A stretch of DNA of 64,000 bases from Pollutibacter soli (GTDB lineage: Bacteria; Bacteroidota; Bacteroidia; Chitinophagales; Chitinophagaceae), in contig JARJHS010000001.1 of assembly GCA_029269725.1 (NCBI GenBank), positions 124,001 through 188,000 of the forward strand, read 5' to 3'. Below are positions 9,697 through 18,491 of the stretch, piece after piece. Both the position numbers and the translations under genes were made by a program. How positions within the stretch are numbered: the first letter of the stretch is position 1; each line of letters starts with the position of its first letter. Under the pieces are notes generated by a model. It did not search any database. It saw only the letters and a list, made by a program, of their open reading frames with translations, and had not been told where the DNA came from.

Positions 9697-9753
9697 CTGA
9701 AAAATTTGGAACATCTTAAAGTTCCGAACTTTTTTCCAGATAGCATATTTTCT

Positions 9754-10635
9754 TTACAGTAAAATTTCCCTGACGTGCTTCTGAATATTTTCGGCTATTT
9801 TCCGGAGAGGGAGATCATTCGAATCAGAGCCGAACGGATCTTCAATTTCTTCTGCTATTAATTCAATACTGGTTAATACATAGAAAACAAAAATGACTAC
9901 CGGAATCATATAATATCCAAGAGAAAATACAAAACCCAGCGGCATGGTCATCGTATAAAAGAAAATGAATTTTTTTATAAAGATGGAATAGGACATAGGG
10001 ATTGGAGTGTTCTTGATCCTTTCGCATGCCCCGCAGATTTCTGTAAGAGACTGCATTTCCGGGAGTAATGTCTGCAACTGAAATCCGTCGATTTTTCCTT
10101 CTTTATGCAGCCGGTATATTCTTGCGTTTATGGAACGTGCTACCTGGTTAGGCATGTGTTTTCCCGAATCCAGGTCATGAAATTCAGGATGCAATTCTTC
10201 ATCGAGTGTAAAACGGGTCGATTCCGCCTGGAGAAGATCTCTTAAAACAAAAGCAAAAAATGGAATTGCTTTCGAGAAAAAATTTCTGTCGCTATGATCG
10301 CCAGCGGGAAGTATAGCGTGCAGTTTAATAGCCATGTTCCTGCTGCTGTTTACCAGTGATCCCCAGAGTCGGCGACCCTCCCACCAACGTTCGTAGGCTG
10401 TATTTGTTCTGAATACAAGTAATAAGGAAATCACAAAGGTGAGCATGCTGTGAAGCAGCGTCAGATTTTTCAGCAAATCGCGTTGCGTTGTTCTCACAAA
10501 TTTCAACTCCATATATCCCACCAGCCACGAATAAAGTCCGATGGCAAAAAGCAGCGGCAGCAGACGGCGGAAAGTATCAGATTTATGAAAACGAAAAATA
10601 AAAGTGAACCAGTCTTTTGGATTATAAGCTATCAC
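9754..10635 (-). CDS. Bestrophin-family ion channel (UPF0187/YneE type)
   Basis: A 293-residue inner-membrane protein. The N-terminal half has the bestrophin signature: hydrophobic helices around 23-90 ending FVISLLLVFRTNTAYERWWEGRRLWGSLVNSSRN, the invariant RxNxAYxRWWE motif. Further hydrophobic helices lie near 210-262, and the acidic EEIEDPFGSDSNDLPL near the C terminus matches the bestrophin cytosolic belt. Bacterial homologues form pentameric channels. It is divergent from the pullulanase gene. Confidence 0.9.
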   Translation of the reverse strand: MIAYNPKDWFTFIFRFHKSDTFRRLLPLLFAIGLYSWLVGYMELKFVRTTQRDLLKNLTLLHSMLTFVISLLLVFRTNTAYERWWEGRRLWGSLVNSSRNMAIKLHAILPAGDHSDRNFFSKAIPFFAFVLRDLLQAESTRFTLDEELHPEFHDLDSGKHMPNQVARSINARIYRLHKEGKIDGFQLQTLLPEMQSLTEICGACERIKNTPIPMSYSIFIKKFIFFYTMTMPLGFVFSLGYYMIPVVIFVFYVLTSIELIAEEIEDPFGSDSNDLPLRKIAENIQKHVREILL

Positions 10636-10763
10636 GAGGTCTGTTTTCGGTTATACTATTCTCAACCGCTTAAAAATAATAAAACTGGCGGATTCAGGAA
10701 ATTTTGAAACCACAACAATGGTTTGATTGTGATTTAAATGACTATTATTGATTTCAACTCTGT

Positions 10764-12722
10764 ATGATGTTGCAGGAAAAGCAATTCACAGTCTACCACG
10801 GCAAAGATCTCGGGCTTACAAAATCCACTCATGGATATCAGCTGCGGATATGGTCGCCTGTTGCTGCAGCTGCAGAAATTATATTCTATGATGCTGGGTA
10901 TGGTGGTAATTGTCTTGGAAGAATGACAATGAATAAGGCTGATGATGGCACGTGGATAATCAATTTTGGAGATGAGCGGACAGCTCAATATTATACTGTA
11001 CGGATTTTTAATGAAGGGCATTGGTCCAACGAGGTAGCTGATCCCTATGCAAAATTCACTGGTGTGAATGGGCGTAGGGCGATGGTTGCAGACATTCAAT
11101 CGGCAACTCCCCCGGGATGGAATGATGATGCTGCTCCTGGTTATTTTTCTCAGCAATCCGGTGCGGAAACAGCAGATATCAAATCTTTACCCCACGCAAT
11201 AATTTATGAGTTGCATATCCGCGATATTTCAGTACATCGCAGCTCAGGCGTCAGCATAAAGGGTAAATACATCTCGTTAACGGAAAGAGGCACGGTAAAC
11301 CAGGAAGGATTGTCTACTACACTCGATCACCTGGTGGAAACAGGTATTACTCATGTGCAAATACTCCCTGTATTTGATTTTTGTTCGGTCGATGAAGGAA
11401 ACGAAAATAGCGATCAGTACAACTGGGGTTATGACCCTTTGAATTTTAATACGCCGGAAGGATCTTACGCAACAAATGCATTCGATGGTCGTGTGCGGGT
11501 CTTTGAATTCAGGCAAATGATAATGGCACTCCATAGCGCCGGAATACGGGTAGTGATCGATATGGCTTACAATCATACGGCATTACGGGAAACATCAGCC
11601 TTTGAACAATTGGTGCCCGGATATTTTTATCGAAAAAACAGGCATGGCGATTATGCTTCATCCACGGGATGTGGAAATGAAACTGCAAGTGAAAAACCGA
11701 TGGTCAGAAAATTCATCATTGATAGCATGATCCATTGGGTGGAAGATTTTCATATCGATGGCTTCCGCATTGATCTGATGGGTGTTCACGACCTGGAAAC
11801 AATGAATGAAGTCAGCAGAAGTCTTCGTAAGATCCGACCCGATATTCTGCTTTATGGTGAAGGCTGGGCCGCAAACAATAGTTCTCCGCTTCCTGAAACA
11901 TTGCGTGCAGTTAAACATAATGTTGCTCAGCTCGAAAACATTGCTGTATTCAGTGATGATATAAGGGATGGAATTAAAGGCAGCGTGTTCAGGTATTCGG
12001 AAAAAGGATTTGTGTCAGCACAGGCGGGGCTTGAAGAAACGATAAAATTCGGAATAACTGCAGCATGTTATCATCCGCAGGTTGACTACAGAAGAGTAAA
12101 TTATTCTGATAAACCCTATGCGAAAAATCCAGAGCAAGTGATCAATTATTGCGATTGTCATGATAATCACAATCTTTTTGATAAGCTGGCAATTGCAGGA
12201 AGTGAATTTTCCGAAGAAGACAGAGTTAATATGCAGATGCTCTCATTGGCTATTGTTCTTACCAGCCAGGGAATTCCGTTTTTACATGCGGGATCGGAAT
12301 TTCTCAGATCAAAAGGTGGCGTTGAAAATTCTTTTAATGCAGGCGATAGTATAAATGCTATCGACTGGGCACTGAAGTCTAAGCATAAACTGGTATTTGA
12401 ATTCGTTCGAAGAATAATTGAACTGCGTAAAGATCATCCGGTTTTTCGTTTGCCATCAGCTGCATCAATAGAAAAAAATATTCATTTTATACCTAACCGA
12501 CCTGGACTGGTAGCGTATACGATTGATGGTCGCACCTGCAATGATGCTTGGCTGGAAGCTTTCGTTATTTTTAATGGTTCAGAAAAAAACCAGCAAATCG
12601 TACTTCCGCTTTTTGAATGGCATATTGCGATTTCGCAACAGCAGTATGTCTCCGGTGAAGTCATTAGACATTTTGTAATGATAAAATCTTTTAGTTGTCT
12701 GATTTTATACAGGATGCCTTAG
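10764..12722 (+). CDS. pulA: Type I pullulanase (glycogen debranching, GH13)
   Basis: A 652-residue protein without a signal peptide, so it acts in the cytoplasm on alpha-1,6 branch points of glycogen, starch or pullulan. An N-terminal CBM48-like domain (about 20-115, YQLRIWSPVAAAAEIIFYD) precedes the GH13 barrel. The type I pullulanase signature YNWGYDP is at 219-225. Catalytic residues visible are nucleophile D337 (FRIDLMG), acid/base E366 (GEGW) and D467 (CHDN). Length and order fit the family. The C terminus is short but ends in the expected beta strand. Its TAG stop overlaps the TAA stop of the convergent lipid kinase gene in the tetranucleotide TTAG. Confidence 0.92.
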   Translation: MMLQEKQFTVYHGKDLGLTKSTHGYQLRIWSPVAAAAEIIFYDAGYGGNCLGRMTMNKADDGTWIINFGDERTAQYYTVRIFNEGHWSNEVADPYAKFTGVNGRRAMVADIQSATPPGWNDDAAPGYFSQQSGAETADIKSLPHAIIYELHIRDISVHRSSGVSIKGKYISLTERGTVNQEGLSTTLDHLVETGITHVQILPVFDFCSVDEGNENSDQYNWGYDPLNFNTPEGSYATNAFDGRVRVFEFRQMIMALHSAGIRVVIDMAYNHTALRETSAFEQLVPGYFYRKNRHGDYASSTGCGNETASEKPMVRKFIIDSMIHWVEDFHIDGFRIDLMGVHDLETMNEVSRSLRKIRPDILLYGEGWAANNSSPLPETLRAVKHNVAQLENIAVFSDDIRDGIKGSVFRYSEKGFVSAQAGLEETIKFGITAACYHPQVDYRRVNYSDKPYAKNPEQVINYCDCHDNHNLFDKLAIAGSEFSEEDRVNMQMLSLAIVLTSQGIPFLHAGSEFLRSKGGVENSFNAGDSINAIDWALKSKHKLVFEFVRRIIELRKDHPVFRLPSAASIEKNIHFIPNRPGLVAYTIDGRTCNDAWLEAFVIFNGSEKNQQIVLPLFEWHIAISQQQYVSGEVIRHFVMIKSFSCLILYRMP

Positions 12723-13597
12723 GGAATGATCATTTTCAGTGCACCGGGAATCAGGTCTGCTTGCAGGTGATTCACTTTTCCGATATACTGTCCATCAATC
12801 TGTAAATGCAGTTTCTTTTCAGAACGGATATAAATCGAATTACATTGCACCAGTTCGGTTTTTGACCGGTCGTAAGGCTGATGGGAAACCATCATTTTGA
12901 AAATTTCACGGATCGATAATTTTTTAAGAATGATCAATTCGAAAAGGTCATCATCAAGTTGGCCTGCAGGGTTGATCACGGCACCGCTTCCGTACTTCGT
13001 TGCGTTGGCAAGCACGATCATGGCAGCCTTTCTTTCTACTACTTTATCATTTACATGAATCGAAACATCCATAGTAGGGTGCTTCCAGAAAACTTTCCAT
13101 GCAGCACGCAGATACCCCCATTTACCCCGGACGTTTTCGCGTTCAAATTTTTTAACGATAAATGCATTAAAGCCCACATCGCTGAGATGAATACAGATCT
13201 GATTATTTATGCTGATAACATGAATCGTTTTTGTATTTTCTGAAAGCGTGGCTTGAATGGATTCCTGGATATCTTTCGGAATCAGTAGTTCCCGCGCCAT
13301 TCCGTTTGCAGATCCTGCAGGAATAATACCCAGTAAAATATCGGTGTGCAGAAGACTTTCCGCAACCATCTTGATTGTTCCATCACCACCAACTGCGATT
13401 ACCCTTTCAGGTTGGAAACTGTTTATTTTATTTTTAATATTTTCAGGCTTGCTAAATTCTGACAGCACCAGGAACTCGATAGTATGGCTTGTCTCTGAAA
13501 AAAAATCAGAGATTATTTTTTGCCAGTCAGTATTGTTGCTCCCGGAGGCGGGGTTGACTACAAAAAGAAGTCGTGTATTTTTGGAAAACTGATCCAT
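12719..13597 (-). CDS. Diacylglycerol kinase / YegS-like lipid kinase
   Basis: A 292-residue protein of the DAGK catalytic family. It has NPASG (15-19), the nucleotide-binding loop GGDGT (70-74), and GIIPAGSANGMARELLIP downstream. The C-terminal beta-sandwich half ends with IDGQYIGKVNHLQADLIPGALKMI, as in YegS/BmrU. It phosphorylates diacylglycerol or a related lipid at the cytoplasmic membrane face (family knowledge). Its 3' end overlaps pulA by four bases, and its start is 70 bp from the divergent phosphatidate-phosphatase-like gene. The two products would run opposite reactions. Confidence 0.9.
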   Translation of the reverse strand: MDQFSKNTRLLFVVNPASGSNNTDWQKIISDFFSETSHTIEFLVLSEFSKPENIKNKINSFQPERVIAVGGDGTIKMVAESLLHTDILLGIIPAGSANGMARELLIPKDIQESIQATLSENTKTIHVISINNQICIHLSDVGFNAFIVKKFERENVRGKWGYLRAAWKVFWKHPTMDVSIHVNDKVVERKAAMIVLANATKYGSGAVINPAGQLDDDLFELIILKKLSIREIFKMMVSHQPYDRSKTELVQCNSIYIRSEKKLHLQIDGQYIGKVNHLQADLIPGALKMIIP

Positions 13598-13667
13598 GCT
13601 ATAATTGATGGAATAATATTTTCTGGTGATGTAAAATAGGAATAAAACTCAGTTTGAAATATAACAG

Positions 13668-14627
13668 ATGCATATTAAACTTTATTACGGCTTTGGTCAT
13701 ACACACGATCTTGTGATCTACGGGCATTTATTCGAAAACAAACCAATTGTAAGGAAACGATACAGCAATAGTGTGTTACGCAACACCTGGCATTTGATCC
13801 GGCTGTTTTTTCTCAGGCCTGTGCCTTTTAAGAAGATACAGTTGTTCTGGGATAAAAGTACCGTTAGTAATTATACCGCTTCAGATGGTTTCATACACCT
13901 CGAGTGGCGTTCGGAAAAAAGCGTGCCCGCGGGATGGCACCCCGTTCATGTACAACACCATGTAAGTGGAGAAATTATTTCCGCGCATGGCGAGTTATTT
14001 GTTCCACATGTTACACAGTACGCTTTTATTTCTGATATCGATGACACTATCCTCGTTTCTCATTCTGCTTCAATTTTTAAAAGACTTTGGGAACTGGTGT
14101 CGTCAAATCCAAGGACACGGGATATATTCAGTGGTGCAGCGAAACATTACCAGTTGCTTGCACACTCAAATACTACACCGGAGGCGCCCAACCCTTTTTT
14201 CTATGTTTCCAGCAGTGAATGGAATCTTTACGACTACTTGGTGGATTTCTTTGATCATAATAAAATGCCAAAGGGCGCATTTCTTTTAAATCATGTTAAA
14301 AGATGGTATGAATTCTTCTTATCAGGGAAAACAAATCATAACGGAAAACTGATGAGGATTGCGCGTATTCTGCACACGTTTCCGAACCAGCGGTTTATCC
14401 TGTTAGGTGATAATACACAGCGTGATCCAGTTATCTATAATAGTATTGCCCGGAAATACCCAGGTCGTGTACATGCCATTTACATCCGCAACGCACGTTC
14501 CGGCCGGGAGGCTGCTACCCGCGAAATTCTCGATGCACTTCAAAATGAAACTGGAGTTCATTGTTGCTTATTTAGAGACAGCGAAGAAGCTATTCAGCAT
14601 TCACGGAAAATCGGGCTGATTTTGTAG
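13668..14627 (+). CDS. App1-type phosphatidate phosphatase family protein (DUF2183)
   Basis: A 319-residue protein. The C-terminal two thirds match DUF2183, the catalytic domain of yeast App1 phosphatidate phosphatase: the HAD motif I D123-I-D-D-T (SDIDDTILVSH), then FFYVSSSEWNLYDYL (motif II Ser) and RFILLGDNTQRDPVIY (motif IV). The N-terminal part is beta-rich with no signal peptide. Family knowledge supports Mg-dependent dephosphorylation of phosphatidic acid. The neighbouring divergent DAG kinase supports a lipid role here. The bacterial family is little characterised. Confidence 0.85.
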   Translation: MHIKLYYGFGHTHDLVIYGHLFENKPIVRKRYSNSVLRNTWHLIRLFFLRPVPFKKIQLFWDKSTVSNYTASDGFIHLEWRSEKSVPAGWHPVHVQHHVSGEIISAHGELFVPHVTQYAFISDIDDTILVSHSASIFKRLWELVSSNPRTRDIFSGAAKHYQLLAHSNTTPEAPNPFFYVSSSEWNLYDYLVDFFDHNKMPKGAFLLNHVKRWYEFFLSGKTNHNGKLMRIARILHTFPNQRFILLGDNTQRDPVIYNSIARKYPGRVHAIYIRNARSGREAATREILDALQNETGVHCCLFRDSEEAIQHSRKIGLIL

Positions 14628-14629
14628 TT

Positions 14630-14873
14630 GCTGGTTGTCGGATTGCCTGCCCTGCCTGCCGGACGGGCAGGCGGCAGGCAGGTTGTCAGTTGTCAGGAAC
14701 AACCTGTTGTCTTTCATCGCTGCTCGTTGTTCGTTGTCCGCAGCAGCCCTTTGTCATTCATCGTTTTCCGAATCAGGCGGTTTGTACCTCACCTGTCTTC
14801 GCCCATCGGGAAAGCTGGCTGTTCAAACGAGCAACGAACAACGAACAACGAGCAACGAACAACGAACAACAAG
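14630..14873. repeat. Inverted and period-7 repeat region between App1-like and MATE genes
   Basis: This fills the 317-bp gap. First comes an imperfect GC-rich palindrome (CTGCCTGCCGGACGGGCAGG core, 14650-14690), then GTTGTCA twice, then GCTCGTT, GTTCGTT near 14722-14740, and finally AACGAAC/AACGAGC heptamers at 14826-14873. The GTT-type and AAC-type arrays are reverse complements about 100 bp apart and could form a long stem. GGCTGTTCAAA sits at 14817-14827. The MATE reading frame stays open through this region but should not be read as coding. Confidence 0.8.
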
Positions 14874-14944
14874 TCCCAAATCCGGTGATTCTCCAGCATT
14901 CCAACTTTCCCTACATTTGCTCCCCACAAAAGAGCAGACAGGTT

Positions 14945-16312
14945 ATGATGCGTCAGGAGGCGGCAAATACAATGAAACTGGCACTGCCGATCATCGTCGG
15001 TGAACTGGCACAGATGGCATTGCACATCATTGATGCTGCTATGATCGGTGCAATCAACTACAAACAACTGGCAGCTGCATCACTCGTGATCAGTGTAATG
15101 AATATTCCGTTTGTATTGGGAATCGGCATGACAATTTCGGTTTCACAGATGGTATCGATGTCGCATGGACGAAGAGATTCGCAACAGGTATCACATTATC
15201 TATACAATGGTTTCTGGCTTTGTACCGTAACAGCGGTAATAATCAGCTTACTGATCATTTCTACCGAGGGATTGTTGAAACACCTTGGCCAGGATCCGGA
15301 AGTGGTCGAATATGCAAAACCATTTTTAAGGTTGATGGGTATCTCCATCATCCCGATGTTGTTGTTCATGACCCTGAAGCAGTTTACTGACGGTCTGGAG
15401 TACACGCGTACAGCGATGATTCTTTCTTTAGGCGGAATGCCGGTGAATATTTTTCTCAACTGGTTACTTATTTATGGTAACTGGAGTTTTCCGCGTTTGG
15501 AACTGATAGGAGCGGGCTGGGCGACATTAATCACAAGGATGCTGATGTTTATAGCATTGGGCTGGGTGGTAATTAAACACCGAACGTTTCAAAGATTTAT
15601 GTGGGTGAGCAGCCGTCAGTGGAAAATCAAATCAAAAACGATAAAGGAGTTGCTGCACATCGGTGTGCCCAGCAGTCTGCAGATAGGGATGGAGGCCGGT
15701 GCTTTTGCAGTATCAGGTATTATCATTGGTACCATCAGCGCGATGGCGCAGGCGGCACACCAGATTGCATTGAGCTGCGCTTCTTTTACATTTATGGTAT
15801 CGATGGGGTTAGCCCAGGCCGGGTCGATCAGGGTAAGTAATGCCTATGGTACCGGAAACTGGCTAAAAATTTCGGTTATTGGTAAGAGTACGATCGTTAC
15901 TGCTTTGATCTATGGAGTATTCTGCGCCATTTTGTTTACAGTTCTTCGTCATCCGCTCGCGGCACTATTTAATAAGGATCCGATGGTGATGGAGATGGCT
16001 GCCGGATTATTGCTGCTCGCAGCATTTTTCCAGATTTCGGATGCGACGCAAGCCATTGGTGCCGGATTACTCAGAGGTATTAAAGATGTAAAAACGCCGA
16101 CTGTTCTGATTACGATTGCTTATTGGGTGATTGGAATACCAGCAGGTTATCTTCTTGCATTTAATGGGAAACTCGGTGCTTCGGGGATGTGGCTTGGGTT
16201 CATCATTGGTCTTTCCTCCGCTTCTGTTTTTCTGATCATTCGCTTTTTGAGAATGGCAGGGAAAAAGGGAAAAGAAGAAATACTTTCTGATATTGTTGCA
16301 AAAGCCTTGTAG
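14945..16312 (+). CDS. MATE family multidrug efflux transporter
   Basis: A 455-residue inner-membrane exporter with about twelve hydrophobic segments and MATE motifs (TMKLALPIIVGELAQMALHIIDAAMIG near the N terminus, GIGMTISVSQMVSMSHGRRD, MALGLAQAGSIRVSNAYGTGNW-type motif mid-protein). The start was placed at the first of two adjacent ATGs because the 85 upstream in-frame codons are translated heptamer repeats with no membrane character. It probably uses a Na+ or H+ gradient to export cationic drugs (family knowledge). It stands alone. Confidence 0.9.
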   Translation: MMRQEAANTMKLALPIIVGELAQMALHIIDAAMIGAINYKQLAAASLVISVMNIPFVLGIGMTISVSQMVSMSHGRRDSQQVSHYLYNGFWLCTVTAVIISLLIISTEGLLKHLGQDPEVVEYAKPFLRLMGISIIPMLLFMTLKQFTDGLEYTRTAMILSLGGMPVNIFLNWLLIYGNWSFPRLELIGAGWATLITRMLMFIALGWVVIKHRTFQRFMWVSSRQWKIKSKTIKELLHIGVPSSLQIGMEAGAFAVSGIIIGTISAMAQAAHQIALSCASFTFMVSMGLAQAGSIRVSNAYGTGNWLKISVIGKSTIVTALIYGVFCAILFTVLRHPLAALFNKDPMVMEMAAGLLLLAAFFQISDATQAIGAGLLRGIKDVKTPTVLITIAYWVIGIPAGYLLAFNGKLGASGMWLGFIIGLSSASVFLIIRFLRMAGKKGKEEILSDIVAKAL

Positions 16313-16583
16313 CTGATCTTTGAACTGCAATTCGATATTTTAAAACTACTGGTGTAATGAAAACCTCGCCTTTATTGAATTTTTTCGAAGAACATTTTAA
16401 CGTTGCCTGGCATACCTGTGATACTACATATTCAATATGAGATTTCGCAGTCGGCAAGGAGTAAACGGGAAATCAGATGCACACCAGCCCGACAGATTGA
16501 AACGACGACGTAGAAAGCGACTAAAAAATTATTTGAGAAAACAAACTCAAAATGGAATTGAATTCCGCATCTTAAGCCCACCG

Positions 16584-17828
16584 TCAGGGATATAATAAAT
16601 ATTTCGTGCGCATCTTTTTATAATTGCTCAATCCAGGTTCCCAGCTTGCACGGATAACTTCTTCTGTTACTCCCGATGCAATCTGCTCTTTGAATGCTTT
16701 TACACCGATCAGCTTGTCAATATTTCCCATTTGTTTGCTCTGTGAGAAATCGAAAAATTTTTCTTTTTCCGGATAAGCTTTGTACAATTCCATCATCCAT
16801 TTGAGATTCAGTTTTCTTGATGCGCGAAGATCCTCAACAGGATATTTTCGCAGATCAAGACCGTAACAGGCTTTATCCTGGTGCAAAGGCGTTTCTGCCA
16901 TTCCTTTGATACTTACCGGTGTGAATTCAAAACTGTATTTGCCTTTTAATGCCGGAGCGCCAAGTACAGTGAAAGGAAAATGAGTACCACGACCCTGGCT
17001 CAGTATTGTTCCTTCAAAAGGACATAACGAGGGATACAACAAAATAGATTGTTGCGTATTGAGATTGGGAGATGGAGGCACAGGTAATGTATATGCCATG
17101 TCGTGATTGTAATTCGCGACAGGTATGATTTTAATCTTGCACTGTTTTTTTTCCGGCAACCAGCCCTCACCATTGATCATTTGCGCAAACTCACCAATGG
17201 TCATTCCGTGTGCAATGGGTATTGGAAATATTCCGATGCCAGATTTCAATGACATGTCCAGTATCGGTCCATCCACCAGGTAACCGTTGGGGTTAGGTCG
17301 GTCAAGTATAAGTAGTTCTTTGTTATTATCGGCACAGGCTTCCATTACATGGGACAACACGTTGATATAGGTATAGAACCTGCAACCGACATCCTGGATA
17401 TCGAAGATCAAAATATCGACATCACTCAGATCTTCAGCAGAGGGTTTCGTTTTCTTCCCATAAAGTGAAACAATTTTTATTCCGGTGGCAATATCAGTTT
17501 CATCTTTCACAACAGCCCCTGCGCTTGCATTTCCACGAAAACCGTGTTCAGGTCCGAACACTTTGATAATCTGTACACCAAGTTTCTTTAAGGAATCGAC
17601 AAGATGAGTTTTACCGATGACGGTTGTGGGATTACCCAGAATTCCAACCCTTTTGCCTTTGAGCAGCGGCAGATATTTTTCTGTTTGCTCAGCACCGGTT
17701 TTTATTGTCTGGGCGTTACTGCTCTCTTTGACAGCTTCTATAGGTGCAGTTGTATTTCGAGAAACATTCGAGGGAGTGCAAAAACCAATGATGGCTGCAA
17801 TTGCTGAGATTAGGAGAATGGTTTTCAT
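16584..17828 (-). CDS. namZ: DUF1343 protein, NamZ-like exo-beta-N-acetylmuramidase
   Basis: A 414-residue exported protein. The start at MKTILLISAIAAIIGFC is chosen as the best signal peptide; an ATG five codons upstream is possible. The body matches DUF1343: KGKRVGILGNPTTVIG, VFGPEHGFRGNASAG, DVDILIFDIQDVGCRFYTYI, LLILDRPNPNGYLVDGPILD, GMTIGEFAQMINGEGW. In Bacillus, NamZ of this family releases terminal MurNAc from peptidoglycan fragments, so a role in cell-wall recycling is likely. The Glu-His of GPEHGFRG is the most conserved acidic motif visible. A Cys at the end of the signal (GFC) could be a lipid site, but the lipobox is poor. Confidence 0.87.
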   Translation of the reverse strand: MKTILLISAIAAIIGFCTPSNVSRNTTAPIEAVKESSNAQTIKTGAEQTEKYLPLLKGKRVGILGNPTTVIGKTHLVDSLKKLGVQIIKVFGPEHGFRGNASAGAVVKDETDIATGIKIVSLYGKKTKPSAEDLSDVDILIFDIQDVGCRFYTYINVLSHVMEACADNNKELLILDRPNPNGYLVDGPILDMSLKSGIGIFPIPIAHGMTIGEFAQMINGEGWLPEKKQCKIKIIPVANYNHDMAYTLPVPPSPNLNTQQSILLYPSLCPFEGTILSQGRGTHFPFTVLGAPALKGKYSFEFTPVSIKGMAETPLHQDKACYGLDLRKYPVEDLRASRKLNLKWMMELYKAYPEKEKFFDFSQSKQMGNIDKLIGVKAFKEQIASGVTEEVIRASWEPGLSNYKKMRTKYLLYP

Positions 17829-17936
17829 TCGAATTGGCGACATTATTATAACAAATATAAGAAAGATGCCTGGAGCAGTGATGTGGATTTAAGGAATGGA
17901 AGTTTTGGCTTTTGGAACACTGAATAATTACACACT

Positions 17937-17985
17937 TAAAAAAACTGCTGCTGATATTGAAGTCTATCCAATAGCAGCAGCAATT
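17937..17985 (-). terminator. Rho-independent terminator after the small membrane gene
   Basis: On the minus strand an 8-bp outer stem (CTGCTGCT / AGCAGCAG, 17945-17952 with 17973-17980) plus a 4-bp inner stem is followed by seven T residues. It begins about 50 bp after the stop of the 38-residue membrane peptide gene. Confidence 0.7.
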
Positions 17986-18036
17986 CAGAAATTTTTCTTT
18001 TCCAGGTAAATCAATAACGGTGTCGGGTAATGGTAA

Positions 18037-18153
18037 CTAGCAATGTCCAAGTAGCCAGTACACGACGAGAAAAACACCGATGGTTCCTAAACATCCGCCG
18101 CCCCATTTGTAGGCAGCCCCGCCGGCGATAAGGGTTCTCAACCAGTTCTGCAT
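18037..18153 (-). CDS. 38-residue single-pass membrane peptide
   Basis: A short frame starting MQNWLRTLIAGGAAYKWGGG and continuing CLGTIGVFLVVYWLLGHC. It has a Gly-rich N-terminal part and a C-terminal hydrophobic helix of about 16 residues with Cys on both sides. A longer in-frame start at 18264 is rejected because the extra residues have no membrane or signal character and run into a palindrome. Coding is supported by clean hydrophobic design and a good terminator downstream. Similar small Gly/Cys membrane peptides occur in Bacteroidota as far as I recall; function unknown. Confidence 0.55.
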   Translation of the reverse strand: MQNWLRTLIAGGAAYKWGGGCLGTIGVFLVVYWLLGHC

Positions 18154-18243
18154 TTGAATTATGTTTTCATTAATATACAAAAAATTGTGCCATGGGGAGT
18201 GATAAGCGGCAATAGCTAAAAAATCGATTTGAAAATTTTTTCG

Positions 18244-18279
18244 CCAGGTATCCGATACTTGCAAGTATCGGATACCTGG
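18244..18279. repeat. Perfect 36-bp palindrome without spacer
   Basis: The left arm CCAGGTATCCGATACTTG (18244-18261) is matched base for base by its reverse complement (18262-18279). Each arm contains GTATC-C-GATAC, itself an 11-nt interrupted palindrome, so the site equals two 11-mers head to head. It lies between the divergent starts of the membrane peptide gene and the gene at 18492. Confidence 0.9.
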
Positions 18280-18491
18280 GAGCTTTCAGCAATTTCGAAA
18301 TCAATTATGAAATAAACAAGTGAAAAAAACTTCGACACGACAGAATATTCTCCCTCATTAAAAGAATTTTCTTTTACCGGGTTCAGCCGGCTTTCTTACA
18401 AACAGCCTGATGGCAGGCAAGCCGAAAATGGGGCAACTTACTTTAACAAAAAAGTTTCTGATCAAACAAAACTTCCATTGTACATTGACGA

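Noticed and set aside
14690-14944. In-frame extension of the MATE gene upstream of 14945
   Set aside because: The 85 extra codons translate the palindrome and heptamer arrays (NNEQRATNNEQ); MATE proteins start near MKLALPIIVGELAQ.
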